64,000 bases of DNA from Isochrysis galbana (lineage: Eukaryota; Haptophyta; Isochrysidales; Isochrysidaceae): assembly GCA_018136815.1 (NCBI GenBank), contig CM030932.1:9114001-9178000 (forward strand), given 5' to 3'. The translations under genes and the position numbers were made by a program. The first letter of the stretch is position 1, and the number at the start of each line of letters is the position of its first letter. A model generated the notes under the pieces. That model saw nothing but the letters and a program-made list of their open reading frames with translations, did not search any database and had not been told where the DNA came from. Positions 54,011 to 62,356 of the stretch are shown in pieces.

Positions 54011-55154
54011 TCACTTGGTGGTGGTGTTGCGTTGTGTTGCGCTACTGAGCAGCCGCCGAATGAATGTTTGGTGTCCCTCGTGTCGTTTGGGCGTGCCCCC
54101 TCCCTTGTCGTCGGTCTCTTGGTCGGTCGCATCGCCGGAAGAGGTCGTCGAGCTGCTCGTGTCGTCGTCACTCGAATCTTCGTCGTCACTCGAATCTTCG
54201 TCGTCACTCGAATCTTCGACGTCGGTCAGCGGTTCGTTCTCTTCGTGCACTCCGACGATGATGCACGTCTTGGGTGGCCTCACGTCGCCTAGTACGATGG
54301 CGGGGGTCTTGCGGGACTTGCGGGGGCCCTCCTTCTTGAGGGTGATGCTTGGGTACGTCGCGTGCACGTACATCTCTCGGAGAGTCGGTCGGAGATCCTC
54401 GAGTGGGGAGAGGGTCTCCACCCATTTGGCCCGAAGCTTGAGGAACTCGAGGTTGGGGAAGGCCCGCACGACTTCTTTGAGGAACCCTTCGACGATCACG
54501 TTCGACATGAGGGTGAGCCTGTGTATGTTGCGCGTGGTCTCGGTTTGGGTCAAGCCACTCTGGCAGTTTGCGCCCGCCCTGGGCCCCGCCCCGCCCCGCG
54601 CCCTGGCCTCGCGCCCTGGGCCCCGCCGGAGAAACCGCTCCATGACTGGGACGACGATGCGTCCTCGGATCACCTGACGTGGTATTCTCTGATTTCCCAC
54701 CAACCGTTGTATAACCTCCTTCAACTTCCCAGGGGGGTGCACCTAGCTCAAATAGCCGCTTCAACGATAGCCACAGAATTAGGGTGTCAAATGATTTATG
54801 ATTCTTTATTTCATTTAATACCCTTTGCAAGTTGACCTCGGGGTTAGCTAATGTCATGATATGTAAGTCTCGTTCGGCGCCGCCTCGATGATGGCTCGCC
54901 GTTAGTGCGACTATCCCGGCTAGTACAACTGCGCATAACAATATGAACTGCTGGGTTAATCCCTCCTTGATGACGACTTCGTATTTTCTAAACCATTCGC
55001 CGTCTAAACACGTCGATGCGACCCTGTGGACTTCTGGGGTGAGAATTCCCTTTTCACCTCCCCTGGCGATGGCCTCCACAGAGTAGTATACCTTCTCCGT
55101 CCAGGTCATCTGTTGCTCAAGGGCAGCGAGTGTCCTTTTAAGTCGTTCATCCAT
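54011..55154 (-). pseudogene. Membrane/LRR-like ORF A, frame-broken
   Basis: From ATG 55154 the frame reads MDERLKRTLAALEQQMTWTE, a membrane-like segment QFILLCAVVLAGIVALTASH (about 70-90) and NHKSFDTLILWLSLKRLFEL. Near 54735, at a run of six G/C bases, the coding character moves to another frame that continues GKLKEVIQRLVGNQRIPRQV, NIHRLTLMSNVIVEGFLKEV and AFPNLEFLKLRAKWVETLS, ending in acidic repeats (DSSDDEDSSDDEDSSDD) with stop at 54011. The NL-x-FLKLR pattern is LRR-like. A single-base change or assembly error at the homopolymer would explain the break. No introns seen. Function unknown. Confidence 0.5.
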
Positions 55155-55239
55155 AGGCAGACCCTTTTCACAAATTTTCTGCGCACTTCCTCACCCCCAA
55201 ATCTGACACCTTTCCGCGTGAGGGGACCTCCCCTTCCAA

Positions 55240-55402
55240 ATCTGACGACTTTCTGCGTGAGGGAGGGGGGGGGCATCGCGCCCGCTGATGGAGGGCACGC
55301 CGCGAGGGAGCACGCGAGCGACGCGACGATCACGGCAGCGAGTACGACAATGTCCCCGACGAAAGAGGACATGCGAACCCGATTTTTTTTGGCTACATAC
55401 AC
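55240..55402 (-). CDS. Small membrane-protein ORF B
   Basis: Frame from 55402 reads MYVAKKNRVRMSSFVGDIVV then LAAVIVASLACSLAACPPSA, one likely membrane span or signal anchor (GTG or an internal ATG at MSSFVGDI may be the start). It then enters the KVVRF-encoding repeat arms at 55263-55201, so its natural end is uncertain. It lies on the same strand as ORF A, upstream of it. Confidence 0.35.
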
Positions 55403-55449
55403 AGAGGGCAGTGCGACGGGGAGGTGGGGGGGAGGTGTGAGGGGCCGCC

Positions 55450-55710
55450 ATGAGCTGGCTGAAAGGCCTTCTGAAGGGGGTGGGAAAGGCGGGGATCGAT
55501 ACGGCCTTCTACAGCTTGAGGGTGCTGGACTCCGCCGTCCTCTCGCGAGTGGCGCGCAAGGTCTCCAACAGGCAAATCTTCAAGCCTCTCACGGACGTCG
55601 AGCAGCTCAAGGCCCTCACGCGGAAGGTTGTCAGATTTCAATCCCATGTACAAGTGGGCGTTTACAACAAAAAGAAAGAACACCACGTAGGGGACCTCCT
55701 CCCGATCTGA
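55450..55710 (+). CDS. Small helical ORF C, interrupted by an inverted-repeat insert
   Basis: ATG 55450 starts MSWLKGLLKGVGKAGIDTAF, YSLRVLDSAVLSRVARKVSN and IFKPLTDVEQLKALT, an amphipathic helical protein. At 55613 the frame enters a 116-base element with terminal inverted repeats and stops at 55708. Helical sequence (NKFLEALHDLAE, stop) resumes beyond the element at about 55740-55780, so the element seems to have landed in the gene. Opposite-strand ORF D overlaps the tail. Function unknown. Confidence 0.4.
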   Translation: MSWLKGLLKGVGKAGIDTAFYSLRVLDSAVLSRVARKVSNRQIFKPLTDVEQLKALTRKVVRFQSHVQVGVYNKKKEHHVGDLLPI

Positions 55711-55728
55711 CAACTTTCCGCGTGAGGG
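55613..55728. mobile_element. 116-base MITE-like element with 24-base terminal inverted repeats
   Basis: The left arm 55613-55636 starts CCCTCACGCGGAAGGTTGTC. The right arm 55705-55728 is its reverse complement with one mismatch. Lone arms lie at 55201-55224 and 55240-55263 (minus) and 56808-56831 (plus, diverged). The interior has no coding content. Read sense, the arm encodes LTRKVVRF in several neighbouring frames. Confidence 0.7.
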
Positions 55729-56413
55729 GGGGGGGGAAACCAACAAGTTTCTCGAGGCGCTGCACGACTTGGCCGAATGACGAGACATCGTCTCCTGTTT
55801 GATTCCAGTCCACTCCAATACCAGAGAATCCAGCTTGAGCCTTCCGTCGCCAACAGCGTTCGCGAGTATTTGAAATCCACCATCTGTGATACCTTGGTGG
55901 GCTGTTGGTGAGGAGTTTGAGGCCCATGTGCGCGCACAGGTGCCTGACCGTGATGGACGAGACCAGGGGGATGGCGAAGTGGAGCTCGGGCCCAGGCCCC
56001 AGGTGGATCGACGAGACTTCAGTGGTGGGCGTGTCGGGGATGATGTTGTGAAGGACCAGCTTGACGATCTCGATCATCGTCCCGTCGAGCGTGTCCCGAG
56101 GAGGCGCCTGTGCGGCGATGAAGCGCAGCCTCCTGATCAACGTGGGCGCGCGGCAAGGCTTCTGCTTGAGCCTGATCGTCCACAGGAGCTGGGGCACGGT
56201 GATGGGCGCCGAGGCGAGCTCGTAGAAATCGAGGACGAGCTGCTTCGCCGCCGGGAAGACGGCGTCCATGTCAAAGGTGTGCAGGGAGGAGTTGTTCAGC
56301 AACACGGCAGCCTTGATGAGGATGTCGATGGCCGAATCGTGGATGTGGCGGCCGTACGCGAGGTGCATCGTGATGATGTCCCTCTGCTCGTCCTCGTCGA
56401 TGTGCCGCGGCAT
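55631..56413 (-). CDS. ORF D, unidentified
   Basis: From ATG 56413: MPRHIDEDEQRDIITMHLAY, IHDSAIDILIKAAVLLNNSS, FPAAKQLVLDFYELASAPIT, LRFIAAQAPPRDTLDGTMIE and IVKLVLHNIIPDTPTTEVSS. Composition is balanced and protein-like for about 220 codons. At about 55740 the frame enters the MITE-like element and stops at 55631. No domain is recognised. It may be the continuation of ORF E, separated by a GC-rich low-complexity insert at 56430-56930. Confidence 0.45.
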   Translation of the reverse strand: MPRHIDEDEQRDIITMHLAYGRHIHDSAIDILIKAAVLLNNSSLHTFDMDAVFPAAKQLVLDFYELASAPITVPQLLWTIRLKQKPCRAPTLIRRLRFIAAQAPPRDTLDGTMIEIVKLVLHNIIPDTPTTEVSSIHLGPGPELHFAIPLVSSITVRHLCAHMGLKLLTNSPPRYHRWWISNTRERCWRRKAQAGFSGIGVDWNQTGDDVSSFGQVVQRLEKLVGFPPPLTRKVVRSGGGPLRGVLSFCCKRPLVHGIEI

Positions 56414-56429
56414 CGAGGAGTGGGAGACG

Positions 56430-56595
56430 ACGGCAGACGGAGGAGGCTGTGAGGGCCAGACGGAAGGACAAGGGCGGGGGGGGGGCGGGAGGCGCGGGGG
56501 GGCGCGGGTCGGCCGGGGCGGGGGCCGCGGGTCGCAGAGGGGGGGGAGGGTCTGGCGCGCGAGACGCACTCGGCGAGAGGGGGGATGGGGGGGGG

Positions 56596-56644
<49 letters not shown>

Positions 56645-56930
56645 GGGGGCACCAGGGGGAAAGGCGGGGAAGAGAAAACCGCGCACTTCGAAAACCGCGC
56701 ACCAGCTTCGAAACCCGCGCACAAGGGGGGGGGGGGTGGGGAGAGTTGTTTGCCCCCCCCCCCCCCCCCCCCCCTTCCTCCCCGCTTCACGCGCCCCTAC
56801 TACCCCCCGTACGCGCGGAAGGTCGTCAGATTAGCCCCCCCCCCTCCCCTCCCAGCCTAACCCGGTAGAGTGCTCGGAGGGGCGGTGCGAGGGAGGGGAG
56901 AGAGCAAGGGATGGGCCGCGTGACGCGGAG
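56430..56930. repeat. Low-complexity insert with (GA)n and repeat arm
   Basis: Contains GC-rich runs, a (GA)n tract at 56598-56638, the motif ACCGCGCACTTCGAAAACC repeated as CTTCGAAACCCGCGCAC (also present at 53665-53685), long C and G runs, and a diverged KVVRF arm at 56808. No gene. Confidence 0.55.
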
Positions 56931-57361
56931 CGCCGGCGTTTGCAGCGTGGACGTGGTGGTGGACGCGCTCGCGCCCTTCCCCGTCGTCCCCACGGACGAG
57001 TCCCGCACCGTTCGCCGAGGCATCTCAGATGGAGTTTTCGGACCTTGATCCCCTCTGCGAGGCTCGCTGAGTATGCGAAGAGCGCGGACCAGAACTCATG
57101 GAAGTCTTCTTTGGTCTGCACATCCAGGTTCAACTCGATGCTGTGGCACGTCTTCCTCGAGTCGGTGTTCTGCAGCGCGGAGCTCACCTCCTCGTCCTTG
57201 TGCGCGTGCAGCACGTCCCCCGCCAACCCCCTCACCAACAGTCTGAAGATTTTGCTGAAGTTCTTCAGTGGCAATTTTACAACTAACTTTTTGGTGGATT
57301 GCTCCGTTGTGGAGTCGGAGTCGCGAGAGAGGAGAGACAAGGCAAGGTCTCTATGCGCCAT
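56831..57361 (-). CDS. ORF E, LRR-like start
   Basis: ATG 57361 starts MAHRDLALSLLSRDSDSTTE, then KKLVVKLPLKNFSKIFRLLV, SRKTCHSIELNLDVQTKEDF and EGIKVRKLHLRC. The strand-like IELNLDV and KVRKLHLR resemble LRR beta strands. After about codon 118 the frame dissolves into Arg/Pro-rich GC sequence. Divergent from ORF F, 130 bases away. Confidence 0.45.
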   Translation of the reverse strand: MAHRDLALSLLSRDSDSTTEQSTKKLVVKLPLKNFSKIFRLLVRGLAGDVLHAHKDEEVSSALQNTDSRKTCHSIELNLDVQTKEDFHEFWSALFAYSASLAEGIKVRKLHLRCLGERCGTRPWGRRGRARARPPPRPRCKRRRSASRGPSLALSPPSHRPSEHSTGLGWEGRGGG

Positions 57362-57492
57362 CCGAGTTGCCTGCTGCTCTGAATGCTCCCCTACAGAAAA
57401 AAGAAAGGGGGGGGCGGTGGGGAGGGGCGGCTGCGCGCCCTTCCCAACCGGGTACCAAATGAAGGCAAACGACCTTTATTTTCTTCAGCGTT

Positions 57493-58503
57493 ATGGGAAC
57501 AATCATGAAAAAGGCGAAGAACGATTTGACGGACAGGGAGCTCTCACGAAAACTAATCTTGGGCAACTTGGCAGTGAGCGCACTACAAATATTCGATCAG
57601 CACCACCCACACGAGTGTGAACTTGAAATCACAAACACCAACATCCATTTGTTGAACCGGCCATGTCAACGTGAGAATCTCCGTTTCCTTCCAAGCCCGG
57701 GAGGTCATCCCTTCCGGTTGAAAATTAACACATCGGATGCACGCATATGGAGTCACGTATCCAAGCGACCCATTCGCGTATCCAGTCTCTGGGTCTTGCA
57801 AAATCACAATGAGCATCTGCGGAAACTACAGAAGGTCAACCTGATGGGCCTGCACACTCTACAGCTTGGCCGGTTCGCCGAGGATCAAGTCGTGTCGCAA
57901 GCGGATCAGGTCATATCGCAAGAGGCGACCACCTTCATCAACTCCTACTGTGGAGCCAGGGTTCCCCTCAAGACTTTGATATTTCGGAACATAAGCGTAT
58001 TCAGTGCGTTGCTACAAAATAGCAAATTGGATTGTCTCAAGAATCTCGTGCTTGTCTCCCGCCCACTGGATTCTAATAAAACGTGCGATTTTATCGAGGC
58101 CTTGCACAATGAGATAGTCGTAAAGAAAAACACTCGCACTCTGGGAAACCTTGAGAAGCTCGTCCTCAACACCGTCAGTATTGGCGAGGACATACGCATG
58201 TTGAAGGATTGTATAATCGAGGGGCAGATGAAGACGACGCTGAAAGAGCTCAATCTCAATGACAACGGTATAGACGACAGGGGCCTCGTCGAGGCGTTAT
58301 CAGACGCCCTCGGGGCCGCTGCAATCGAAAAGCTCCACCTTCGACTCAATGCACTAGGAGATTTCGTCCCATTGTTGCCTCCTTCATTGAAGGTCCTCAA
58401 TCTGAGATCGTGCGGCATAACCAATCCTGGGATGGAGAAGCTGATAACTAACGCCCAAAGGGCAAGTCTGACGGAACTTGATATAAGTAATAATGGGTCG
58501 TGA
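57493..58503 (+). CDS. Leucine-rich-repeat protein F
   Basis: Intronless 336-codon frame from ATG 57493 to 58503. The N-terminal 110 residues are mixed (LTDRELSRKLILGNLAVSAL; IFDQHHPHECELEITNTNIH). LRR units follow: KLQKVNLMGLHTLQLG, PLKTLIFRNISVFSALLQNS, NLEKLVLNTVSIGEDIRML, TLKELNLNDNGIDDRGLVEA, AIEKLHLRLNALGDFVPLLP, SLKVLNLRSCGITNPGMEKL and SLTELDISNNGS. The later units are RNI-type (LxxLxLxxNxI). The protein ends directly after the last repeat, so it may be truncated. LRR folds bind proteins. No signal peptide, F-box or NB-ARC domain. It is the best-preserved gene of the inverted-repeat block. Confidence 0.75.
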   Translation: MGTIMKKAKNDLTDRELSRKLILGNLAVSALQIFDQHHPHECELEITNTNIHLLNRPCQRENLRFLPSPGGHPFRLKINTSDARIWSHVSKRPIRVSSLWVLQNHNEHLRKLQKVNLMGLHTLQLGRFAEDQVVSQADQVISQEATTFINSYCGARVPLKTLIFRNISVFSALLQNSKLDCLKNLVLVSRPLDSNKTCDFIEALHNEIVVKKNTRTLGNLEKLVLNTVSIGEDIRMLKDCIIEGQMKTTLKELNLNDNGIDDRGLVEALSDALGAAAIEKLHLRLNALGDFVPLLPPSLKVLNLRSCGITNPGMEKLITNAQRASLTELDISNNGS

Positions 58504-59068
58504 AAGGGTCGTTGATTGTTGCTTGCGGGAAGATGTCTGACAGATCATAGTAAGAGTCGGGTCTGAGAGTGTCCCCATTGGGCGCTACGAGCGATGAGGT
58601 AGACTGAAGGTCGGAAGATCGCGACGCGTGGCGTCGGAGAGTAGAGACGAGGCTAGCTAGCGAGCTAGTGGGAGGGAGGGAACGTGAGAATGAGAGCTTC
58701 TTAGGTCCGAGGTAGACACGGGAGACTACAGCGCATGGACTCAAAAAAGTCTATGACAACAGAGCCACACAAACTAAACCAAACGGGGCGAAAACTAACC
58801 ACACCTGGACGGACGGCCAAGCGTCGGCACCAGGGCAACTTAGCAACGCGCAGACATGCGACAGAGGGGTCGGCACAACGAGGGCAGACCTCGCTAGGGG
58901 GCTACAACCGATAGACGAGAGAAGACAGAAGACGGTCATGGAACATTTGATGACGTCGAGAGAAAGTAAGAGAAGAGGCGGAATACCAATCGACGAGACC
59001 TTAAGGCTTAAAATAACCCATAGGTTATAAGTAAAAGTCTGTCATCGTATGTATGGAATACGACACAG
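58504..59068. other. No gene; R5 repeat copy 2 (minus) at 58761-58815
   Basis: Reverse complement of the 2901-2953 repeat: AAACCAAACGGGGCGAAAAC then CCACACCTGGACGGACGGCC. The rest is featureless. Confidence 0.55.
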
Positions 59069-59282
59069 GGGCAGCTGTAGGCCTGCCGCAGGCGCGCCAT
59101 CGCCATCGCGTGTGCCGCAGGAGAGGGGAGAGAGCGCGCGGAGAAGGGGGTGGGCGGAGCGAGAGCTCCGCTCAGCCCGAAAAATAGGTAAGTCCCGCAC
59201 CTGTTTACAGGATAAGTCGGGGGCCTGAGGCCGCCGCCCACTCGGAGACACAGGAGGAAGGGGGGGAATGATCACCGGGGGG
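59069..59282 (-). repeat. Right inverted repeat of the LRR block
   Basis: Matches 52147-52352 in inverse orientation, from GATCA(C/T)(C)GGGG at the outer side to CAGCTGTAGGCCTGCCGC at the inner side, with scattered substitutions and small gaps. Confidence 0.8.
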
Positions 59283-59755
59283 AGGCGCGGGCCACCGGAC
59301 CATGTCTAAGCCCTTCACCCCTAGTGCACGGGGGGAGTCGCCTTATGGCGGGGGAAGAATGGCCGAGGGAGTGGGGGTGTAGAAAGTTTTCCTACGTGAG
59401 TAGAAAGTAGAGGGTCCACGGCCGCGTGTGCGGTGAGACTATTAAAAGGTTTATTTATTTGCCAAAAGCCAGGCAGGAGGGTGACTAGCAGGTCCCCCCG
59501 TCCCCTTGCAGGGGCGTTAGTGCCTGAGGCCTAAGGGGGAGGGGCACGAGGCGCCTCCCCATGACCCCTACTATAAGAGTGGGTTGGGGTTGACTAGGTC
59601 GTAACGACAATGATTAATTAACTGTTAACAATCGGCCATGCATGTGGAGATCATGCAGCGAACTGACTAGATGCTCGATGCACATGGGATGTATGTTGTG
59701 CAATGTCAAACACCAAATAAACTTTAGGTTGACAACAAACGAAAGGCGGCCCTGC
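59283..59755. other. No gene; F4-related repeat at 59541-59595
   Basis: CACGAGGCGCCTCCCCATGA then ACTATAAGAGTGGGTTGGGG is a diverged inverted F4. CCAAAAGCCAGGCA near 59462 is shared with 52628. Confidence 0.5.
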
Positions 59756-60928
59756 TTAATCCTCAGGCCGACTTGGGGGCTGCCTTCCCGAGAAGGGTCG
59801 ACCGCGGAACAACACACCGCCTTGATTTTCTGTGCGCTGGACTGCCTTGGCACTGAGGGTAAAGAGCGCAAGGCACAGACACACTGGTGGCTCTAGCCGC
59901 ATTTCAATCCCGGCAGGTAGCCCAGAGACTAGGGTGAGGCCCAATGCCAACATCGCTGTTACCAATCGGCTGAACGACATGAGGGCAACGCCGCGTCGCA
60001 GGCGCCAGAACCGTTTCATCCATAACCTCCCGCGCTCTGCGCCATCCTTCAAGATATAGAAATCAACTGCAGCAAGCCACAACCATGGCGCGCATGCCCG
60101 ACTCACAGCAAGGCCTTGAGGTGCACCAGCAACAGCTAGAGGTGCTGTGCAAAGAGGCATGGGGCTCAACGCAGCGATGGCTGCGAGGGTGGCGAAAGAG
60201 GCACTTAGGAAAGAATATTCGTTGGCATGGAAGAATGGCCAGGACTCAGGGTCGTCGAGCGAGGCGCATTCGTCCGGTGAGTCGCCCACGATGTCGACAT
60301 GACATTCCTCCATCTTCGGCGCTAAACGCCAAATGGAGCCAAATACGCCGTTGGTCACATCACTTAGGCGAGCAAGCGAACGTGAAGAGAGCGAGAGCCA
60401 CCACACAAATGCGCAATAAGACGAGCTCATCCCAAGTGCGATTGTCGACAAAAAGCGCACTTGAAGGTTGCCGGGAGTGCTGGCCACACAAATCGCGGCC
60501 CAGATCGTCGCGCAGGCCATGCCAAGATTCATCCGTCTGTAGTTGGGTAGGCGCAGACGGCTCGATCCAATGCGTGCGGCATTGGCGAGCGCGTCGAAGC
60601 TTCCATACACGACGCCCATCGGAGGGACAAGTGAGAGCATGCCAGCGACGCGGTAAACTCGGGGCAGCGGTGCTGCCCAGAATGTTGCCCCGACGTACGC
60701 AGCCCATGCAGCAAAAGTCAGCGTACGAAAGAAAACATATCCTCCTTGAAAGCGCCCTGGCTCTTCCACGTCCTCGTCCAGCTGCACTGGGCGGTCAGAG
60801 AAGACGACGCGATAGCTGGCGGCCGGCAGCGTGCTCCGAGCCAGCTGCCCTCTTGCTCGGAGCGTGGGCACACGGGGCGTCGCGTGGAGCGCAAGGCATG
60901 TGACAAGTAGCTGCGTCGCGCCGATCAT
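59756..60928 (-). CDS. Multipass membrane protein, probably plastid-targeted
   Basis: Single exon, 390 codons from ATG 60928. The leader MIGATQLLVTCLALHATPRV is a signal peptide, followed by TLRARGQLARSTLPAASYRV, rich in Arg/Ser/Ala as in plastid transit peptides. At least eight hydrophobic segments follow, among them TFAAWAAYVGATFWAAPLPR, MACATIWAAICVAST, IALGMSSSYCAFVWWLSLSS, SASFATLAAIAALSPMPLC and RLVTAMLALGLTLVSGLPAG. A loop contains the acidic CHVDIVGDSPDECASLDDPE. Family not recognised. Location is inferred from the leader, and transport or pigment-related roles are equally open. It is divergent from the F-box gene, with 302 bases between start codons. Confidence 0.75.
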   Translation of the reverse strand: MIGATQLLVTCLALHATPRVPTLRARGQLARSTLPAASYRVVFSDRPVQLDEDVEEPGRFQGGYVFFRTLTFAAWAAYVGATFWAAPLPRVYRVAGMLSLVPPMGVVYGSFDALANAARIGSSRLRLPNYRRMNLGMACATIWAAICVASTPGNLQVRFLSTIALGMSSSYCAFVWWLSLSSRSLARLSDVTNGVFGSIWRLAPKMEECHVDIVGDSPDECASLDDPESWPFFHANEYSFLSASFATLAAIAALSPMPLCTAPLAVAGAPQGLAVSRACAPWLWLAAVDFYILKDGAERGRLWMKRFWRLRRGVALMSFSRLVTAMLALGLTLVSGLPAGIEMRLEPPVCLCLALFTLSAKAVQRTENQGGVLFRGRPFSGRQPPSRPED

Positions 60929-61230
60929 CCGCCCCTTTTTTCGCCTCCCTCCGTCGCAGAAGGGGGGGGGGAGGGGGGGTTGAAAGGGGGGAGGGGAAGG
61001 GAGGGAGGGAGGGAGGCAAGGAGAGGGGGGGGGGGGGGAGAGGGGGGAGGAGGGGGGGTAGCTCTTGCTGGGCGGGCTGCACCAAAGACAAAACACCCCT
61101 GAATGCCCCCAAAAGAAAAGTGCATCCAAATTCCGGATGGGGGAGGGGTAAGAGTACAAATTTAGTCTAGTACGAGAAGCCAGCCATTGACGGCCGGCCA
61201 ACCGAGAGGCGGCAGCGGCGTTGCGGAGCG
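60929..61230. promoter_or_regulatory. 302-base bidirectional promoter region
   Basis: Start codons of opposite genes lie at 60928 and 61231. The interval holds a G-rich, pyrimidine-complementary tract (60960-61060) and no TATA box. Confidence 0.5.
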
Positions 61231-61926
61231 ATGCTCGCCTCGCTGCCCGACGAGATCTTCCTGCTCCTTCTCGAGTGGTGCGACCTGCGCAGCTTGCGCG
61301 CAGTCTGCTCGAGTCACAGGATCGTGCGCGACGAGGCTTTCTGGTACTCCCTTGCACACCAGCGTGGCGTCTTCCTGCAGAAGACAAGCCGCTCGCTCCG
61401 CTCGCGCAAGAACCTTCGCCACACGCTCTTCTCCAACCTCGCCACACAGGCTACACGGCGCGCCATCCAGGCGGACCAGGTGGTCTGGGGGCTATGGATG
61501 CAGCTTCACAAGGCGGACGCAGCCGCGGCAATCCGCCGCGCGTTCGAGCGGCTGCCGGATCTATCCGTGGACCATCGGCTCTCCTTCTACCATGGGTCAA
61601 CACTCCTTCATCTGGCTGCCCGACGTGGACGCATCCGCTCCGTGCGACTGCTCCTGGACGTCTACAGCGCAACTTTGAACATCGAGGATGACGGTGGCTT
61701 CACACCTCTTTGTCTCGCTGCTTGGTCAGGCCGAATCTCTGTTGTGCACGAGCTATTAAAACGCGGGGCAGATGTGACGATTGCTGGATTACCTCCACAG
61801 TCTTCTTGGTGCGGAGGACGGACAGCCATGACAGCTGATGTTTGGGCAGAGCGGAAGGGATACGATGATATTGCTCAGGCTATTCGTGCGCGTGTCGCCG
61901 TCCCTCGCACAGCGGGGATGTCTTAA
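61231..61926 (+). CDS. F-box protein with ankyrin repeats
   Basis: Single exon, 231 codons from ATG 61231. MLASLPDEIFLLLLEWCDLR then SLRAVCSSHRIVRDEAFWYS is an F-box, which binds SKP1. Ankyrin repeats follow after about residue 125: GSTLLHLAARRGRIRSVRLL, then GGFTPLCLAAWSGRISVVHE and LLKRGADVTIAG. The C-terminus (TAMTADVWAERKGYDDIAQA) looks like a last degenerate ankyrin unit. F-box proteins recruit substrates to SCF ubiquitin ligases, with the ankyrins as the probable substrate-binding part. Substrate unknown. Confidence 0.87.
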   Translation: MLASLPDEIFLLLLEWCDLRSLRAVCSSHRIVRDEAFWYSLAHQRGVFLQKTSRSLRSRKNLRHTLFSNLATQATRRAIQADQVVWGLWMQLHKADAAAAIRRAFERLPDLSVDHRLSFYHGSTLLHLAARRGRIRSVRLLLDVYSATLNIEDDGGFTPLCLAAWSGRISVVHELLKRGADVTIAGLPPQSSWCGGRTAMTADVWAERKGYDDIAQAIRARVAVPRTAGMS

Positions 61927-62086
61927 AGCACTCCAATCATGACCACTGGCCATTAGAAGGATGCTCTAGGGCATTTGGCGTTTGCTGTGTGGGGTGGGGA
62001 AGTTGGGCCACGTGCAAATGACAGCACTTGTCGATGGCAAACGGCAAGAGCGCTGCATGTATACATTGTTGAATACCGTATATCAT

Positions 62087-62142
62087 CAACTAAGTGTATA
62101 CTTTGCTCACATGGGGGAGGCACCTCGTGCGCCCCCCCTCTG
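62087..62142 (+). repeat. Hairpin-tipped repeat F3, diverged copy
   Basis: CAACTAAGTGTATACTTTGC then CACATGGGGGAGGCACCTCG and GCGCCCCCCCTC. Same order as at 38776 and 52648. Confidence 0.55.
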
Positions 62143-62286
62143 GGGTGCGACCACTGCAGACTGCAGCCTCCGATAGTGGGTTCCCATCCGGCCCCACGAC
62201 GGACGGCCATGTGGTGGCGCATTTCCATGCGACGCAGGCATCGCGGGGTAATGCGGTAAATAGTGCAGTTGTCACCACAGACGGGC

Positions 62287-62356
62287 CTTAACCTAAACCT
62301 AAAAACGCTAGGTTTAGGTTAACCTTAACCTAAACCTAAACCTAAAAACGCTAGGG
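62287..62356 (+). repeat. Telomere-like CCTAAA repeats with inverted segment
   Basis: CCTTAACCTAAACCTAAAAA, then CGCTAGGTTTAGGTTAACC, then a second CCTTAACCTAAACCTAAACC block and AACGCTAGG. Two short (CCTAAA)n arrays flank a TTTAGG-oriented one. Degenerate, about 70 bases. Confidence 0.75.

Noticed and set aside
53061..54677. 538-codon plus-strand frame
   Set aside because: It runs through the purine-rich array and the 20-base tandem, giving Glu/Ser/Arg and FKTRAPLSKPARL repeats. Composition explains the openness.
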